Origin: Kofleriaceae bacterium
Lineage (GTDB): Bacteria; Myxococcota_A; Polyangia; Haliangiales; Haliangiaceae
DNA: 64,000 nucleotides
Direction of reading: 5' to 3'
NCBI GenBank assembly: GCA_018057825.1
Contig: JAGPCY010000021.1
Location: 1-64,000, forward strand
Positions 49,963-64,000 of this stretch are shown here, in pieces. The position numbers and the translations under genes were made by a program. The first letter of the stretch is position 1; every line of letters begins with the position of its first letter. The notes under the pieces were generated by a model. It had not been told where the DNA came from. It worked only from the letters and a program-made list of their open reading frames with translations, and did no database searches.

Positions 49963-50346
49963 TTGCAGCTCGCCGCATACACTCCCGCCGGTCTGGCGAT
50001 CCTGTGCACGCTCCTGTTCTGCGGGCTCTTCACGGCGCTCGCGGTCTTGATCGGGCCCAAATCCAGCAACCCCGAAAAGCTCAAGCCCTTCGAGTGCGGC
50101 TCCGAGCCCATCGGCAGCCCCCGTGGGCGCTACTCGGTGAAGTTCTACCAGGTGGCCATCCTGTTCCTGGTCTTCGACATCGAGGCCGCGTTCATGTACC
50201 CGTGGGCGCAGCTCTTCTCGCGCCTGTCGATCAGCGCCTCGGGCGGGATCAGCTTCTTCGGCTTCGGCGAGATGTTGGCCTTCGTCGGCATCCTGGTCGC
50301 GGCGCTGACCTACGTCTGGCGCAAGAAGGCGATCGGGTGGACTTGA
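49963..50346 (+). CDS. nuoA: NADH-quinone oxidoreductase subunit A
   Basis: NuoA is a three-helix membrane subunit near the quinone site. The 127-aa protein has helices at about 10-30, 60-80 and 95-117, the family motif PFECGSEPIG, and RYSVKFYQVAILFLVFDIEAAF with conserved acidic residues. The only suitable start is a TTG at 49963, without a good ribosome site. nuoB begins 75 bases later. Confidence 0.93.
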   Translation: MQLAAYTPAGLAILCTLLFCGLFTALAVLIGPKSSNPEKLKPFECGSEPIGSPRGRYSVKFYQVAILFLVFDIEAAFMYPWAQLFSRLSISASGGISFFGFGEMLAFVGILVAALTYVWRKKAIGWT

Positions 50347-50421
50347 TGCTGCCCGGCAGCATCCAAGCGGCCGGCGTGAGCATCGAAGCCGACGCGCCCA
50401 TCCGCGCCACGGAGATCCCCC

Positions 50422-50931
<510 letters not shown>

Positions 50932-50933
50932 CC

Positions 50934-51497
50934 ATGGCGAAGAAGGTCGTAGAGGCCGTCAAGGCCAAGTTCGGCGACGCGATCGTCGCCACCGACAGCC
51001 ACTGCGGCGACGAGACCATCACCGTCAAGCGCGAGAAGCTGGTGGCGGTCGCCACCTTCCTGCGCGACGACCCGGCGATGGCCTTCGACGTGCCGGTCTT
51101 CGTGACCTGCGTCGACCTGCTCGACTGGCAGCCCTTGGGTCGGCGCGGCGCGCCCGACGACGGCACCCGCCCGGCCTTCGACAGCGGCGCCGCCGACGCG
51201 GCCCGGTTCGAGGTCAACTTCCAGCTCCGGTCGTTGACCCACCGCCATCGCATCCGGCTCAAGGTCGCGGTCAAGGAGACCGACGCCAAGGTGCCGAGCC
51301 TCACCCCGCTGTGGGCCGGGTTCAACTGGCAGGAGCGCGAGACCTTCGACATGTACGGGATCCGGTTCGACGGCCACCCCGACCTGCGCCGGATCTACCT
51401 GTACGACGAGTTCGTCGGCTACCCGCTGCGCAAGGACTACCCGAAGGACAAGCGCCAGCCGCTGGTCCGCCGGCCCGATCTGGTCGGCGACCACTGA
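50934..51497 (+). CDS. nuoC: NADH-quinone oxidoreductase subunit C
   Basis: This is the 30-kDa-type subunit of the peripheral arm. The 187-aa protein carries the signature ERETFDMYGIRFDGHPDLRR followed by YPLRKDYP. It is a separate gene and not fused to nuoD, unlike in E. coli. The acidic/basic stretches and length are normal. Confidence 0.95.
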   Translation: MAKKVVEAVKAKFGDAIVATDSHCGDETITVKREKLVAVATFLRDDPAMAFDVPVFVTCVDLLDWQPLGRRGAPDDGTRPAFDSGAADAARFEVNFQLRSLTHRHRIRLKVAVKETDAKVPSLTPLWAGFNWQERETFDMYGIRFDGHPDLRRIYLYDEFVGYPLRKDYPKDKRQPLVRRPDLVGDH

Positions 51498-51567
51498 GCC
51501 GCCGCGCTTCGTCCGAACGTCGTCCCCCCGTGAGACCTGACCTCCTGTCCCCCCGCGAGTGAGCTCC

Positions 51568-54440
<2,873 letters not shown>

Positions 54441-54488
54441 TCCCCGCCTCTCGCTCCTCTCCCCGACGCCACCCCCGCAGGTACCTCG

Positions 54489-55715
<1,227 letters not shown>

Positions 55716-55734
55716 GCCGTCAGGACGGAAAACC

Positions 55735-56451
<717 letters not shown>

Positions 56452-56459
56452 GTTCCAGG

Positions 56460-57150
<691 letters not shown>

Positions 57151-57152
57151 CG

Positions 57153-57192
57153 ATCGCGCGCGATCTCTCTCTCGCGCGCGCGCGATTTTTTT
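57153..57192 (+). terminator. Hairpin with T-run after array d
   Basis: ATCGCGCGC (57153-57161) can pair with GCGCGCGAT (57178-57186), and seven T residues follow at 57186-57192. It has the form of a rho-independent terminator on the plus strand and would isolate the 6S-like RNA promoter at 57271 from upstream transcription. Confidence 0.6.
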
Positions 57193-57270
57193 CCTCGTCG
57201 GGAGTCGAGGCACTAGCGCGAGTTGCGCGCGCGCCGAGGACGATGCCGCCGCGCGTCGGAAGATTTTCGG

Positions 57271-57299
57271 TTGACGGTTGTGATCGCGATCGCTACGGT
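57271..57299 (+). promoter_or_regulatory. Sigma-70-type promoter of the 6S-like RNA
   Basis: TTGACG (57271-57276), a 17-base spacer and TACGGT (57294-57299) form a near-consensus housekeeping promoter. The expected start, 7 bases further at about 57306-57307, coincides with the first base of the long closing stem of the RNA. Confidence 0.75.
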
Positions 57300-57305
57300 G
57301 GTTCT

Positions 57306-57483
57306 CGAACCTGGCGGTTCGATACGACAAACGGGCAATACTGTCTCCTACACCTGCTATCCAGGGATCTGCCTCTGACTCGGGAGTGCATGCCCGCACG
57401 TCGGGAAGCCCGATGAGTCATGTGGAGCCCACCTACCGCACTGGTAGGGGATAGACTGCCCACGGTCGAGCCAGTCGGGTTCA
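57306..57483 (+). ncRNA. ssrS: 6S RNA-like regulatory RNA
   Basis: About 178 bases without coding character can fold into one long rod. Bases 57307-57323 pair with 57465-57482 over 17 base pairs with one bulge. Inside, GGGCA pairs with TGCCC, and TCTCCTAC with GTAGGGGA. The centre contains GCATGCCCG, then GTCGGGAAGCCC, then CCACCTACC with GGTAGGGG. E. coli 6S RNA has GCATGCTCG, GTCCGAGAAGCC and CACCTTGAACC/GGTTCAAGGG in the same order. 6S RNA binds the housekeeping RNA polymerase in stationary phase. Length fits (about 184 in E. coli). Bases 57484-57602 after it hold nothing I recognise. Confidence 0.82.
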
Positions 57484-57602
57484 TCTTTCACGGCGACGCG
57501 CGACGAGCGCTGGCGCCACGGGACGAGGGACGAGGGGCCGCGGACGACGGCGAAGGAAGGCTGGCGAGACGCCGCCATCGCCGCAAGGCTCGCCGCGCCG
57601 GC

Positions 57603-59030
57603 TCACGCCGCGACGCGACCGCGTAGCCCGCTGATCGCGATCGCCGCGACCCCGAGGGCTAGCCAGCCGGCGATGAGCGGCGCGACCACCGCCCCGCGGA
57701 CGAGGGCGAGGCTGCCGCAGCCCGCGAGGTAGAGCGCGAGGGCGGCCTCGAGGAGGCCGACGCCGGTCGACGCTGCGCGGTAGCGCCGCGGAGCGGACGC
57801 GCGGCCGATCGCGCCGTCCTTGGGCGTGCGCTCGAACGGCGTCACCCGGCCGATCGCCCCCAGGACGACGGCGCGGCTCTGCGACACCGCCATCCCCGCG
57901 GTCAACGCGATCAGCGCCGGGATCCGCGCCAGGGCCCCGAGGCGGGGCCGGTCGGAGGCCGCCACAAACACCGCGAGGACGAGCGCGGTCGTGGCCATCG
58001 AGGTCGCGTGGACCACCGGCGCCCAGGCCGGGCCACCGCCGGCCGCGATCGCCGCGCCGCCCGCGATCAGCGCGACCAGCGTGATCAGGTACGGCAGGTT
58101 GTGGGTCAGATGGAACAGCGCCTCGAGGCGCCGCCACCACGGCCACGTGGACGTCGCGATCGGACCGACCAGCTTCCGCGCGCACTCGATCGAGCCCTTG
58201 GCCCAGCGGAACTGCTGCGCCTTGAAGGCCGCCAGATCGGCCGGCAGCTCGGCCGGGGCCCGCACCGCGTCGGCGTAGACGAAGCGCCAGCCTGCGAGGG
58301 CCGCGCGGTACGACAGGTCGAGATCCTCGGTGAGGGTGTCGGCCTGCCAGCCGCCGGCGTCGGCGATCGCGGTCGCCCGCCACACCCCGGCGGTGCCGTT
58401 GAAGTTCCAGCACGCCCCGACCGCGGCGCGACCGGCCTGCTCGACCGCGAAGTGACCATCGAGCAAGAGCGCCTGCAGCCGGGTGAGCAGGCTGGCGTCG
58501 CGGTTGAGGTGGGCCCACCGGGCCTGCACCATCGCGACCCCCGGGTCGGCGAAGGCGCCGACGGTCTGGCGCAGGAAGTCGGGCGGCGGCACGAAGTCGG
58601 CGTCGAAGACCGCGTGGAGCTCGCCGCGCGCGACCGCGCGCCCGGCGTCGAGGGCGCCGGCCTTCCACCCGGTGCGGGTGGTGCGCCGCAGGTGGACCAC
58701 ATCGACGCCCCGGGCCCGCCAGGCCGCGACCTCGGCGGCGACGATCGCGGCGGTGTCGTCGGTCGAGTCGTCGAGGACCTGGACCTCGAGGCGATCGCGC
58801 GGCCAGTCGAGGCTAGCGGCGGCGGCGATGGCCCGGGCCGCGACCGCGCGCTCGTTGTAGAGCGGGAGCGCAACGGTGACGACCGGCGCGGCCGCCAGCT
58901 CGCACGGCGCGGCCGCCGGCCGACGCCGGCGCGCGCGGACCACCAGCGTCAGGCGATGGAGGCCGTAGAGCGCGAGCACGGCGAGCGCGGTCAGGTAGAC
59001 CGCCCACACCGCGCCGGTCGCTACCGACAC
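57603..59030 (-). CDS. Cellulose-synthase-like family 2 glycosyltransferase
   Basis: The 475-aa membrane enzyme has one N-terminal helix (about 7-28), a GT-A domain and C-terminal helices. Active-site motifs are [18 protein letters not shown] (metal-binding DxD-like), [10 protein letters not shown] (catalytic TED) and QQFRWAKG (QxxRW), the set of processive glycosyltransferases such as cellulose or mannan synthases. The N-terminus [12 protein letters not shown] from GTG 59030 overlaps the end of the protease gene by ten bases. No BcsB or PilZ partner is adjacent, so the polymer cannot be named. Confidence 0.9.
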   Translation of the reverse strand: MSVATGAVWAVYLTALAVLALYGLHRLTLVVRARRRRPAAAPCELAAAPVVTVALPLYNERAVAARAIAAAASLDWPRDRLEVQVLDDSTDDTAAIVAAEVAAWRARGVDVVHLRRTTRTGWKAGALDAGRAVARGELHAVFDADFVPPPDFLRQTVGAFADPGVAMVQARWAHLNRDASLLTRLQALLLDGHFAVEQAGRAAVGACWNFNGTAGVWRATAIADAGGWQADTLTEDLDLSYRAALAGWRFVYADAVRAPAELPADLAAFKAQQFRWAKGSIECARKLVGPIATSTWPWWRRLEALFHLTHNLPYLITLVALIAGGAAIAAGGGPAWAPVVHATSMATTALVLAVFVAASDRPRLGALARIPALIALTAGMAVSQSRAVVLGAIGRVTPFERTPKDGAIGRASAPRRYRAASTGVGLLEAALALYLAGCGSLALVRGAVVAPLIAGWLALGVAAIAISGLRGRVAA

Positions 59031-59910
59031 GGCCGCCCGTTGGTCGGGCAGTGCTGGACCGCGAACAGATCCATGGTCCAGGCCACGCCGACGTGGATCA
59101 TCACGCCGCCCCAGATCGACCGGGTCCGCATCGCCACCGTGCCGAGCACCAGCCCGGCCAGGACCGCGCCCAGGGTCTCGGGCAGCGGCTTGCCGTAGTG
59201 GATCATGCAGTACGGCACCATCATCACGAAGATCGCGCCGGCGCCGAAGGCCCGCCGCAGGCCGTGGAGCATGAAGCCGCGGAAGAAGAACTCGAGGGCG
59301 AGGAACTGCACCGCGTACATCGCCTCCCAGGCCCACAGATCGAACGCCGAGCGGTTGGCGTAGCGATAGAACGGGTAGGTGTGGAGGAAGGTCTTGGTCC
59401 CCGACGCGATGTAGACCGCGGGCAGGATGAAGACGAACATCCCGACGTAGATCCACAGGTGGCGAAAGAAGCCGCGCGGCGACCAGTGGTAGTCGACGAC
59501 CCGCTCGCGCAGCGCGGCCAGGACCGCGATCGGCAGGAGCACGTAGCCGAACACGCGCCACGAGGTCCACCACACGAAGCCCTTCAGGTGCCAGTACGGA
59601 TCGGGGTCCTTGGGGTCGTAGGGGAACCAGCGCTCGTAGGTGTCGCGCTGACCGAAGTACTCCTGCACGGTCAAGGACACCGCGACCGTCATGAGGATCG
59701 CCAGCACCTTGGGATCGGTGCGGCGCGGACCGTCGGCGGCGCCCGGCCCGGGATCCTCATCGATCAGCTTCCACTGGTGGCCGGTGAAGTAATAGACGAA
59801 CCGCCACACCGGTCCGTTCCGGGCCCGGTCCAACAAGACCAGCGCGGCCAACGTGGCCGCCAGCGCCATCAGCGCACCGGTCGTGCGCACGACCTGCTCG
59901 AGGAACTCGT

Positions 59911-59914
<4 letters not shown>
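59021..59914 (-). CDS. CPBP-family intramembrane metalloprotease
   Basis: The 297-aa protein has about seven membrane helices. The CPBP (Abi/Rce1-like) motifs are [15 protein letters not shown], where the common EExxxR appears as ExxxR, the following histidine segment [11 protein letters not shown], and HVGVAWTMD. These residues build the active site of prenyl-protein-protease relatives. Its ATG overlaps the gltX stop (ATGA). Substrate unknown. Confidence 0.85.
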
Positions 59915-61365
<1,451 letters not shown>

Positions 61366-61426
61366 AGTGCCGTCTCATATCACGAGCCCTCGGGCCCGCG
61401 TCGACGGTCCGGCGCCCCGCGCCCCG

Positions 61427-61459
61427 AAAAGCCAGACGGCCCGCGCTGGGCGGGCCGTC
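61427..61459 (-). terminator. Rho-independent-like terminator of the dsbA-like group
   Basis: On the minus strand GACGGCCCGC / GCGGGCCGTC form a ten-base perfect stem with a five-base loop, followed by TGGCTTTTC. It stands 29 bases after the dsbA-like stop and separates that group from gltX. Confidence 0.75.
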
Positions 61460-61487
61460 GACGCAGGCGTCCCTCGCGGGACGCGGC

Positions 61488-62288
61488 TCACATCTTCTTC
61501 AGACCCTTGTCGACGATCTGGCTCTTGTAATACGAGGCGGCCGGCACGCCGGAGGCCTCGGCCTTCTTGAGCTCCTCGTCGATGAGGGTCTTGAAGTTGG
61601 GGAGCGGCTGGGCGCCCGACAGGAACCGGCCGTTGATGAAGAACGCCGGGGTCGCGGCGACGCCGAAGTTCGAGGCGATCGCCTGCTTCTGGTTGACCCA
61701 GGTGACGCAGTCGCCCTTCATGTCGGCGGCGTACTTCGCCATGTCGAGCCCGACCTCCTTGGCGATGTTCTCGAGGTTGGCGGCGTCGTACTGCCGGGTC
61801 TTGAACGACTTCTCCCACAGGGCGTCGTTCATCTCCTTGAACTTGCCCTGCTTGTAGCCGGCGCACGAGGCCTGCTGCGGAAGGGTCGCGACCTGCGGGT
61901 GGACCACGAAGGGCGCATAGACGATGCGGATCTTGTCGCCGTAGTCCTTGAAGAGCTGGTCCTCGGTCGGACGGACCTTCTCGCAGAACGGGCAGGCGTA
62001 CTCGTAGGCCTTGACCACCGTCACGAGGGCGTTGGGGTTGCCGATCGACGGCAGATCGTCGACCGGGTAGCCGTAGGTCTTGGCCGGATCCGGGCCCGGG
62101 CGCTGGGCCCGCGGCGCGCCAGCCGCCGGCGCCGCGCCACCGACGCCGCGCTTCTCGAGGGCGTCGAGGCGCTGCGCGATCTTGTCGAGCTTCTCGATGA
62201 CTTCCTTGTTGTCCTGCTGACAGCCGGCGAGCGCGACCGTGGCGAGCACGGCGGCGGCGAGAGCGGACGAGAGCATGCGGGTCTTCAT
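61488..62288 (-). CDS. DsbA-family thioredoxin-fold lipoprotein
   Basis: The 266-aa lipoprotein (lipobox LAGC, Cys23) has a short coiled coil (28-46), a Pro/Ala linker and a DsbA/DsbG-like domain. The active site is Cys99-PF-Cys102 and the cis-proline loop is AATPAFFING. Two further cysteines (QQASCAGY, KGDCVTW) lie in the helical insertion. It should form or rearrange disulfides in the periplasm, tethered to the membrane. Its ATG overlaps the M56 gene's stop. Confidence 0.9.
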   Translation of the reverse strand: MKTRMLSSALAAAVLATVALAGCQQDNKEVIEKLDKIAQRLDALEKRGVGGAAPAAGAPRAQRPGPDPAKTYGYPVDDLPSIGNPNALVTVVKAYEYACPFCEKVRPTEDQLFKDYGDKIRIVYAPFVVHPQVATLPQQASCAGYKQGKFKEMNDALWEKSFKTRQYDAANLENIAKEVGLDMAKYAADMKGDCVTWVNQKQAIASNFGVAATPAFFINGRFLSGAQPLPNFKTLIDEELKKAEASGVPAASYYKSQIVDKGLKKM

Positions 62289-63625
62289 GGGGCGACTCCT
62301 CTAGGACTAGTACAGGTGGCGATGGCGTGGTTGAACTCGGCCGGCTGGCCGGAAGGGGCGGAACAATCGCAGCACAGGTCATCGGAGGCAAGCGGCGAGG
62401 CCTCGACGCCGCCGACCACGCCCATCGGAAGGGCGTCGGCCAGGAGGTCGCGCGCGGCGGCGTCGACCGGGAGCTCGGCGGCGGCGGCGATGACGTAGCG
62501 CCGACGCAGCTCCTGCTGGAAGTCGCAGACCTCGGCGCGGGTCAGGGCGCCGTCGCCGTCGACGTCGGCCTCGGGGTAGCTCGCCATGATCTCGGCTGCG
62601 ACCTCGGGCGTGAAGTAGCACGGTCGCTCGGGCAGCGGCCCGGCGTCGGCGTTGGCCGCGGCGGCGCTGGTCAGCCCGATGGCGGCGAACCCGGCGACCG
62701 CGACGGCGCCCCCCAGGCCGAGGCCGGCGCGCCGCGGCTGGGTCAAGGCGCCGACCCGGCGGGCGAGCTGGCTGCCGCCCAGGCCCAGCGCCGCGGCCGG
62801 CACGCGCGATCGCGCGACCGCGATCAACATGCGCGCGTAGGCCGGGCCGTCGAGAGGGCCGACGGCGATCGCGTAGGCATCGCACGCCTGTTCGCGGGCC
62901 AGGTCGAGGCGACGGTTGACCCAGCGCACCACCGGCCAGAAGAAGAACAGCGTCGCCGCCAGGAGCTGCAGCACGCGGAGCGCGCCGTCGGCGCGGCGGA
63001 CGTGGGCCAGCTCGTGGGCCAAAGCCGCCGTGCGGCGCGCGCGATCGGCCAGGAGCCCCGCCGGCAGGACCAGGACCGGCGCGCGCATGCCGATCACGTA
63101 GGGCGCGCCGGTCGGCGCGAGGCGGGCGTCGACCGAGCGACGCACGCCGAGGCGATGAGCCAGGGCTGCGAGCTCGGCGCGCACCTCGGCCGGCGCGACG
63201 GGCAGCGCCAGGGCCGCGCGGCGGGCGCCACGGTACCGCCGGAGCTGCCGGAGGCCCAGGGCCAGGGCCGCCAGGAGCCAGAGACCGACCCCGGCGACCG
63301 CCACCGGATGGCGGGGCGCGGGGGCCGCGACCGCGGCGACCGGCGCGGCCGGGGCCTCGGAGAACACCATGACCACCTCGGGGGGCGGCTCCGCGGTGGC
63401 GCGGTCGACGAGCGAGGCCAGCGAGAACCGCGCGCCCGGACCGATCGGGACCACGAACTTGAGCAGCACCACCGCCCACAGCGCGGCGTGGACCGCCGGA
63501 CGGGCGCGGCGCAAGACGGTGGCAGCCAGGAGGGCGGCGGCCGCCGCCAGGAGCGTCCCGTGGACCAGCGCGACCCCGGCCAGCCCGACGACGGCGTCGG
63601 CGCCGCGATGGAGCGCGTCGATCAC
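62285..63625 (-). CDS. M56/BlaR1-type membrane metalloprotease with EF-hand
   Basis: The 446-aa protein has N-terminal membrane helices and a zinc-protease domain with His204-ELA-His208 and Glu245 in REQACD, as in BlaR1/MecR1. Instead of a penicillin-binding sensor, its outer part after about 325 carries one canonical EF-hand, Asp354-VDGDGALTRA-Glu365, and a CCDC cluster near the C-terminus. In the Bla/Mec systems the protease inactivates the paired repressor after a signal; here calcium or redox state may be the signal, by inference. It overlaps both neighbours by four bases. Confidence 0.87.
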   Translation of the reverse strand: MIDALHRGADAVVGLAGVALVHGTLLAAAAALLAATVLRRARPAVHAALWAVVLLKFVVPIGPGARFSLASLVDRATAEPPPEVVMVFSEAPAAPVAAVAAPAPRHPVAVAGVGLWLLAALALGLRQLRRYRGARRAALALPVAPAEVRAELAALAHRLGVRRSVDARLAPTGAPYVIGMRAPVLVLPAGLLADRARRTAALAHELAHVRRADGALRVLQLLAATLFFFWPVVRWVNRRLDLAREQACDAYAIAVGPLDGPAYARMLIAVARSRVPAAALGLGGSQLARRVGALTQPRRAGLGLGGAVAVAGFAAIGLTSAAAANADAGPLPERPCYFTPEVAAEIMASYPEADVDGDGALTRAEVCDFQQELRRRYVIAAAAELPVDAAARDLLADALPMGVVGGVEASPLASDDLCCDCSAPSGQPAEFNHAIATCTSPRGVAP

Positions 63626-64000
63626 GACCGTCGCTCCTTCTTCTTGCCGCGCGGCTCGTCCTCGAGATCGCGCTCGATCGCGCGCAGCTCGTCGAGCGAG
63701 AGCGACTCGTCAGCGACCAGCCCGAGCACCATGGCCTGCGAGTCGCCGTCGAAGACGTCGGACAGAAACGACCGCAGGCGCTCGCGCAGGACCGACTCGC
63801 GGCGAAACGCCGGGGCGTAGAGATACGGCTCGCGATCGCGATCGACCACCACCGCGCCCTTGGCCGCCAGCCGGCCGAGCAATGTCATGACCGTGGTGTA
63901 GGCCTGCTCGCTGCCACCCTTGGCCAGCTCCGCCCGGGTCTCGGCGACGTTGGCGCGCCCGAGGCGCCACAGCGCCTTCATGACGTTGAACTCGGCGGGC
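63622..64000 (-). CDS. BlaI/MecI-family repressor, cut by window end
   Basis: At least 126 codons are in the window; the frame stays open to base 64000 with PAEFNVMKALWRLGRANVAE, the usual middle of the BlaI winged-helix domain, so the true start lies outside. EQAYTTVMTLLGRLAAKGAV is the recognition-helix region, and YLYAPAFRRESVL leads into the dimerisation helices. It pairs with the M56 protease in the standard order and overlaps it by four bases (ATGA). Confidence 0.88.
   Translation of the reverse strand, partial: PAEFNVMKALWRLGRANVAETRAELAKGGSEQAYTTVMTLLGRLAAKGAVVVDRDREPYLYAPAFRRESVLRERLRSFLSDVFDGDSQAMVLGLVADESLSLDELRAIERDLEDEPRGKKKERRS

Noticed and set aside
57317-57326. T-loop-like GGTTCGATAC suggesting a tRNA
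   Set aside because: No acceptor or anticodon stem surrounds it; it is part of the closing stem of the 6S-like RNA.

Overview
The window is a very GC-rich bacterial chromosome segment, most likely from a myxobacterium of the Haliangium/Kofleria type. This rests on GC-saturated third codon positions, many lipoproteins and c-type cytochrome-like proteins, an NtrC-type two-component system, a CarD/CdnL regulator, split atp and nuo loci and very large uncharacterised proteins. The taxonomic call is inference; no rRNA gene is present. I saw no tRNA, insertion sequence, phage integrase or CRISPR array.

Region 1 (1-9781, + strand): an unknown 352-aa protein; a thioester alpha-2-macroglobulin divided over two overlapping genes; a small secreted protein coupled to a ferritin-like protein; then four exported cytochrome-like genes whose haem-attachment motifs have three spacings (CX4CH, CX2CH, CX2CH, CX3CH). 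Region 2 (9908-26421, +): a PhoD-type metallophosphoesterase, three paralogous lipoproteins separated by duplicated copies of a downstream gene's 5' end, and four translationally coupled, very large proteins of unknown function. This is the strongest candidate for an undescribed system. gyrA follows (26557-29226).

Region 3 (29457-41111, - strand): a copper/silver efflux operon (cupredoxin lipoprotein, CusC-, CusB- and CusA-like proteins, multicopper oxidase, His-rich cytochrome lipoprotein). Upstream lies a histidine kinase with a His-rich sensor segment and its NtrC-family regulator. A sigma-54-type -24/-12 element and a palindrome about 115 bp upstream of the predicted start suggest the pair controls the efflux operon.

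Region 4 (41187-49600): hemL; the F0 part of ATP synthase (atpZ, atpI, atpB, atpE) closed by a clear terminator; a cluster of about 67-bp intergenic repeats; a cyclic-nucleotide-binding protein; a barrel-like protein; a receiver-TPR protein; a CarD/CdnL regulator; and a macrodomain protein.

Region 5 (49601-57602): nuoABCDGHI (complex I without nuoE, nuoF or nuoJ-N here), bracketed by hexanucleotide arrays in opposite orientation. Beyond them is a structured non-coding RNA with its own promoter that closely resembles 6S RNA.

Region 6 (57603-64000, - strand): a cellulose-synthase-like glycosyltransferase, a CPBP membrane protease and gltX in one coupled group; then a BlaI-type repressor (cut by the window end), an M56/BlaR1-type protease with an EF-hand, and a DsbA-like lipoprotein in a second coupled group ending in a terminator.
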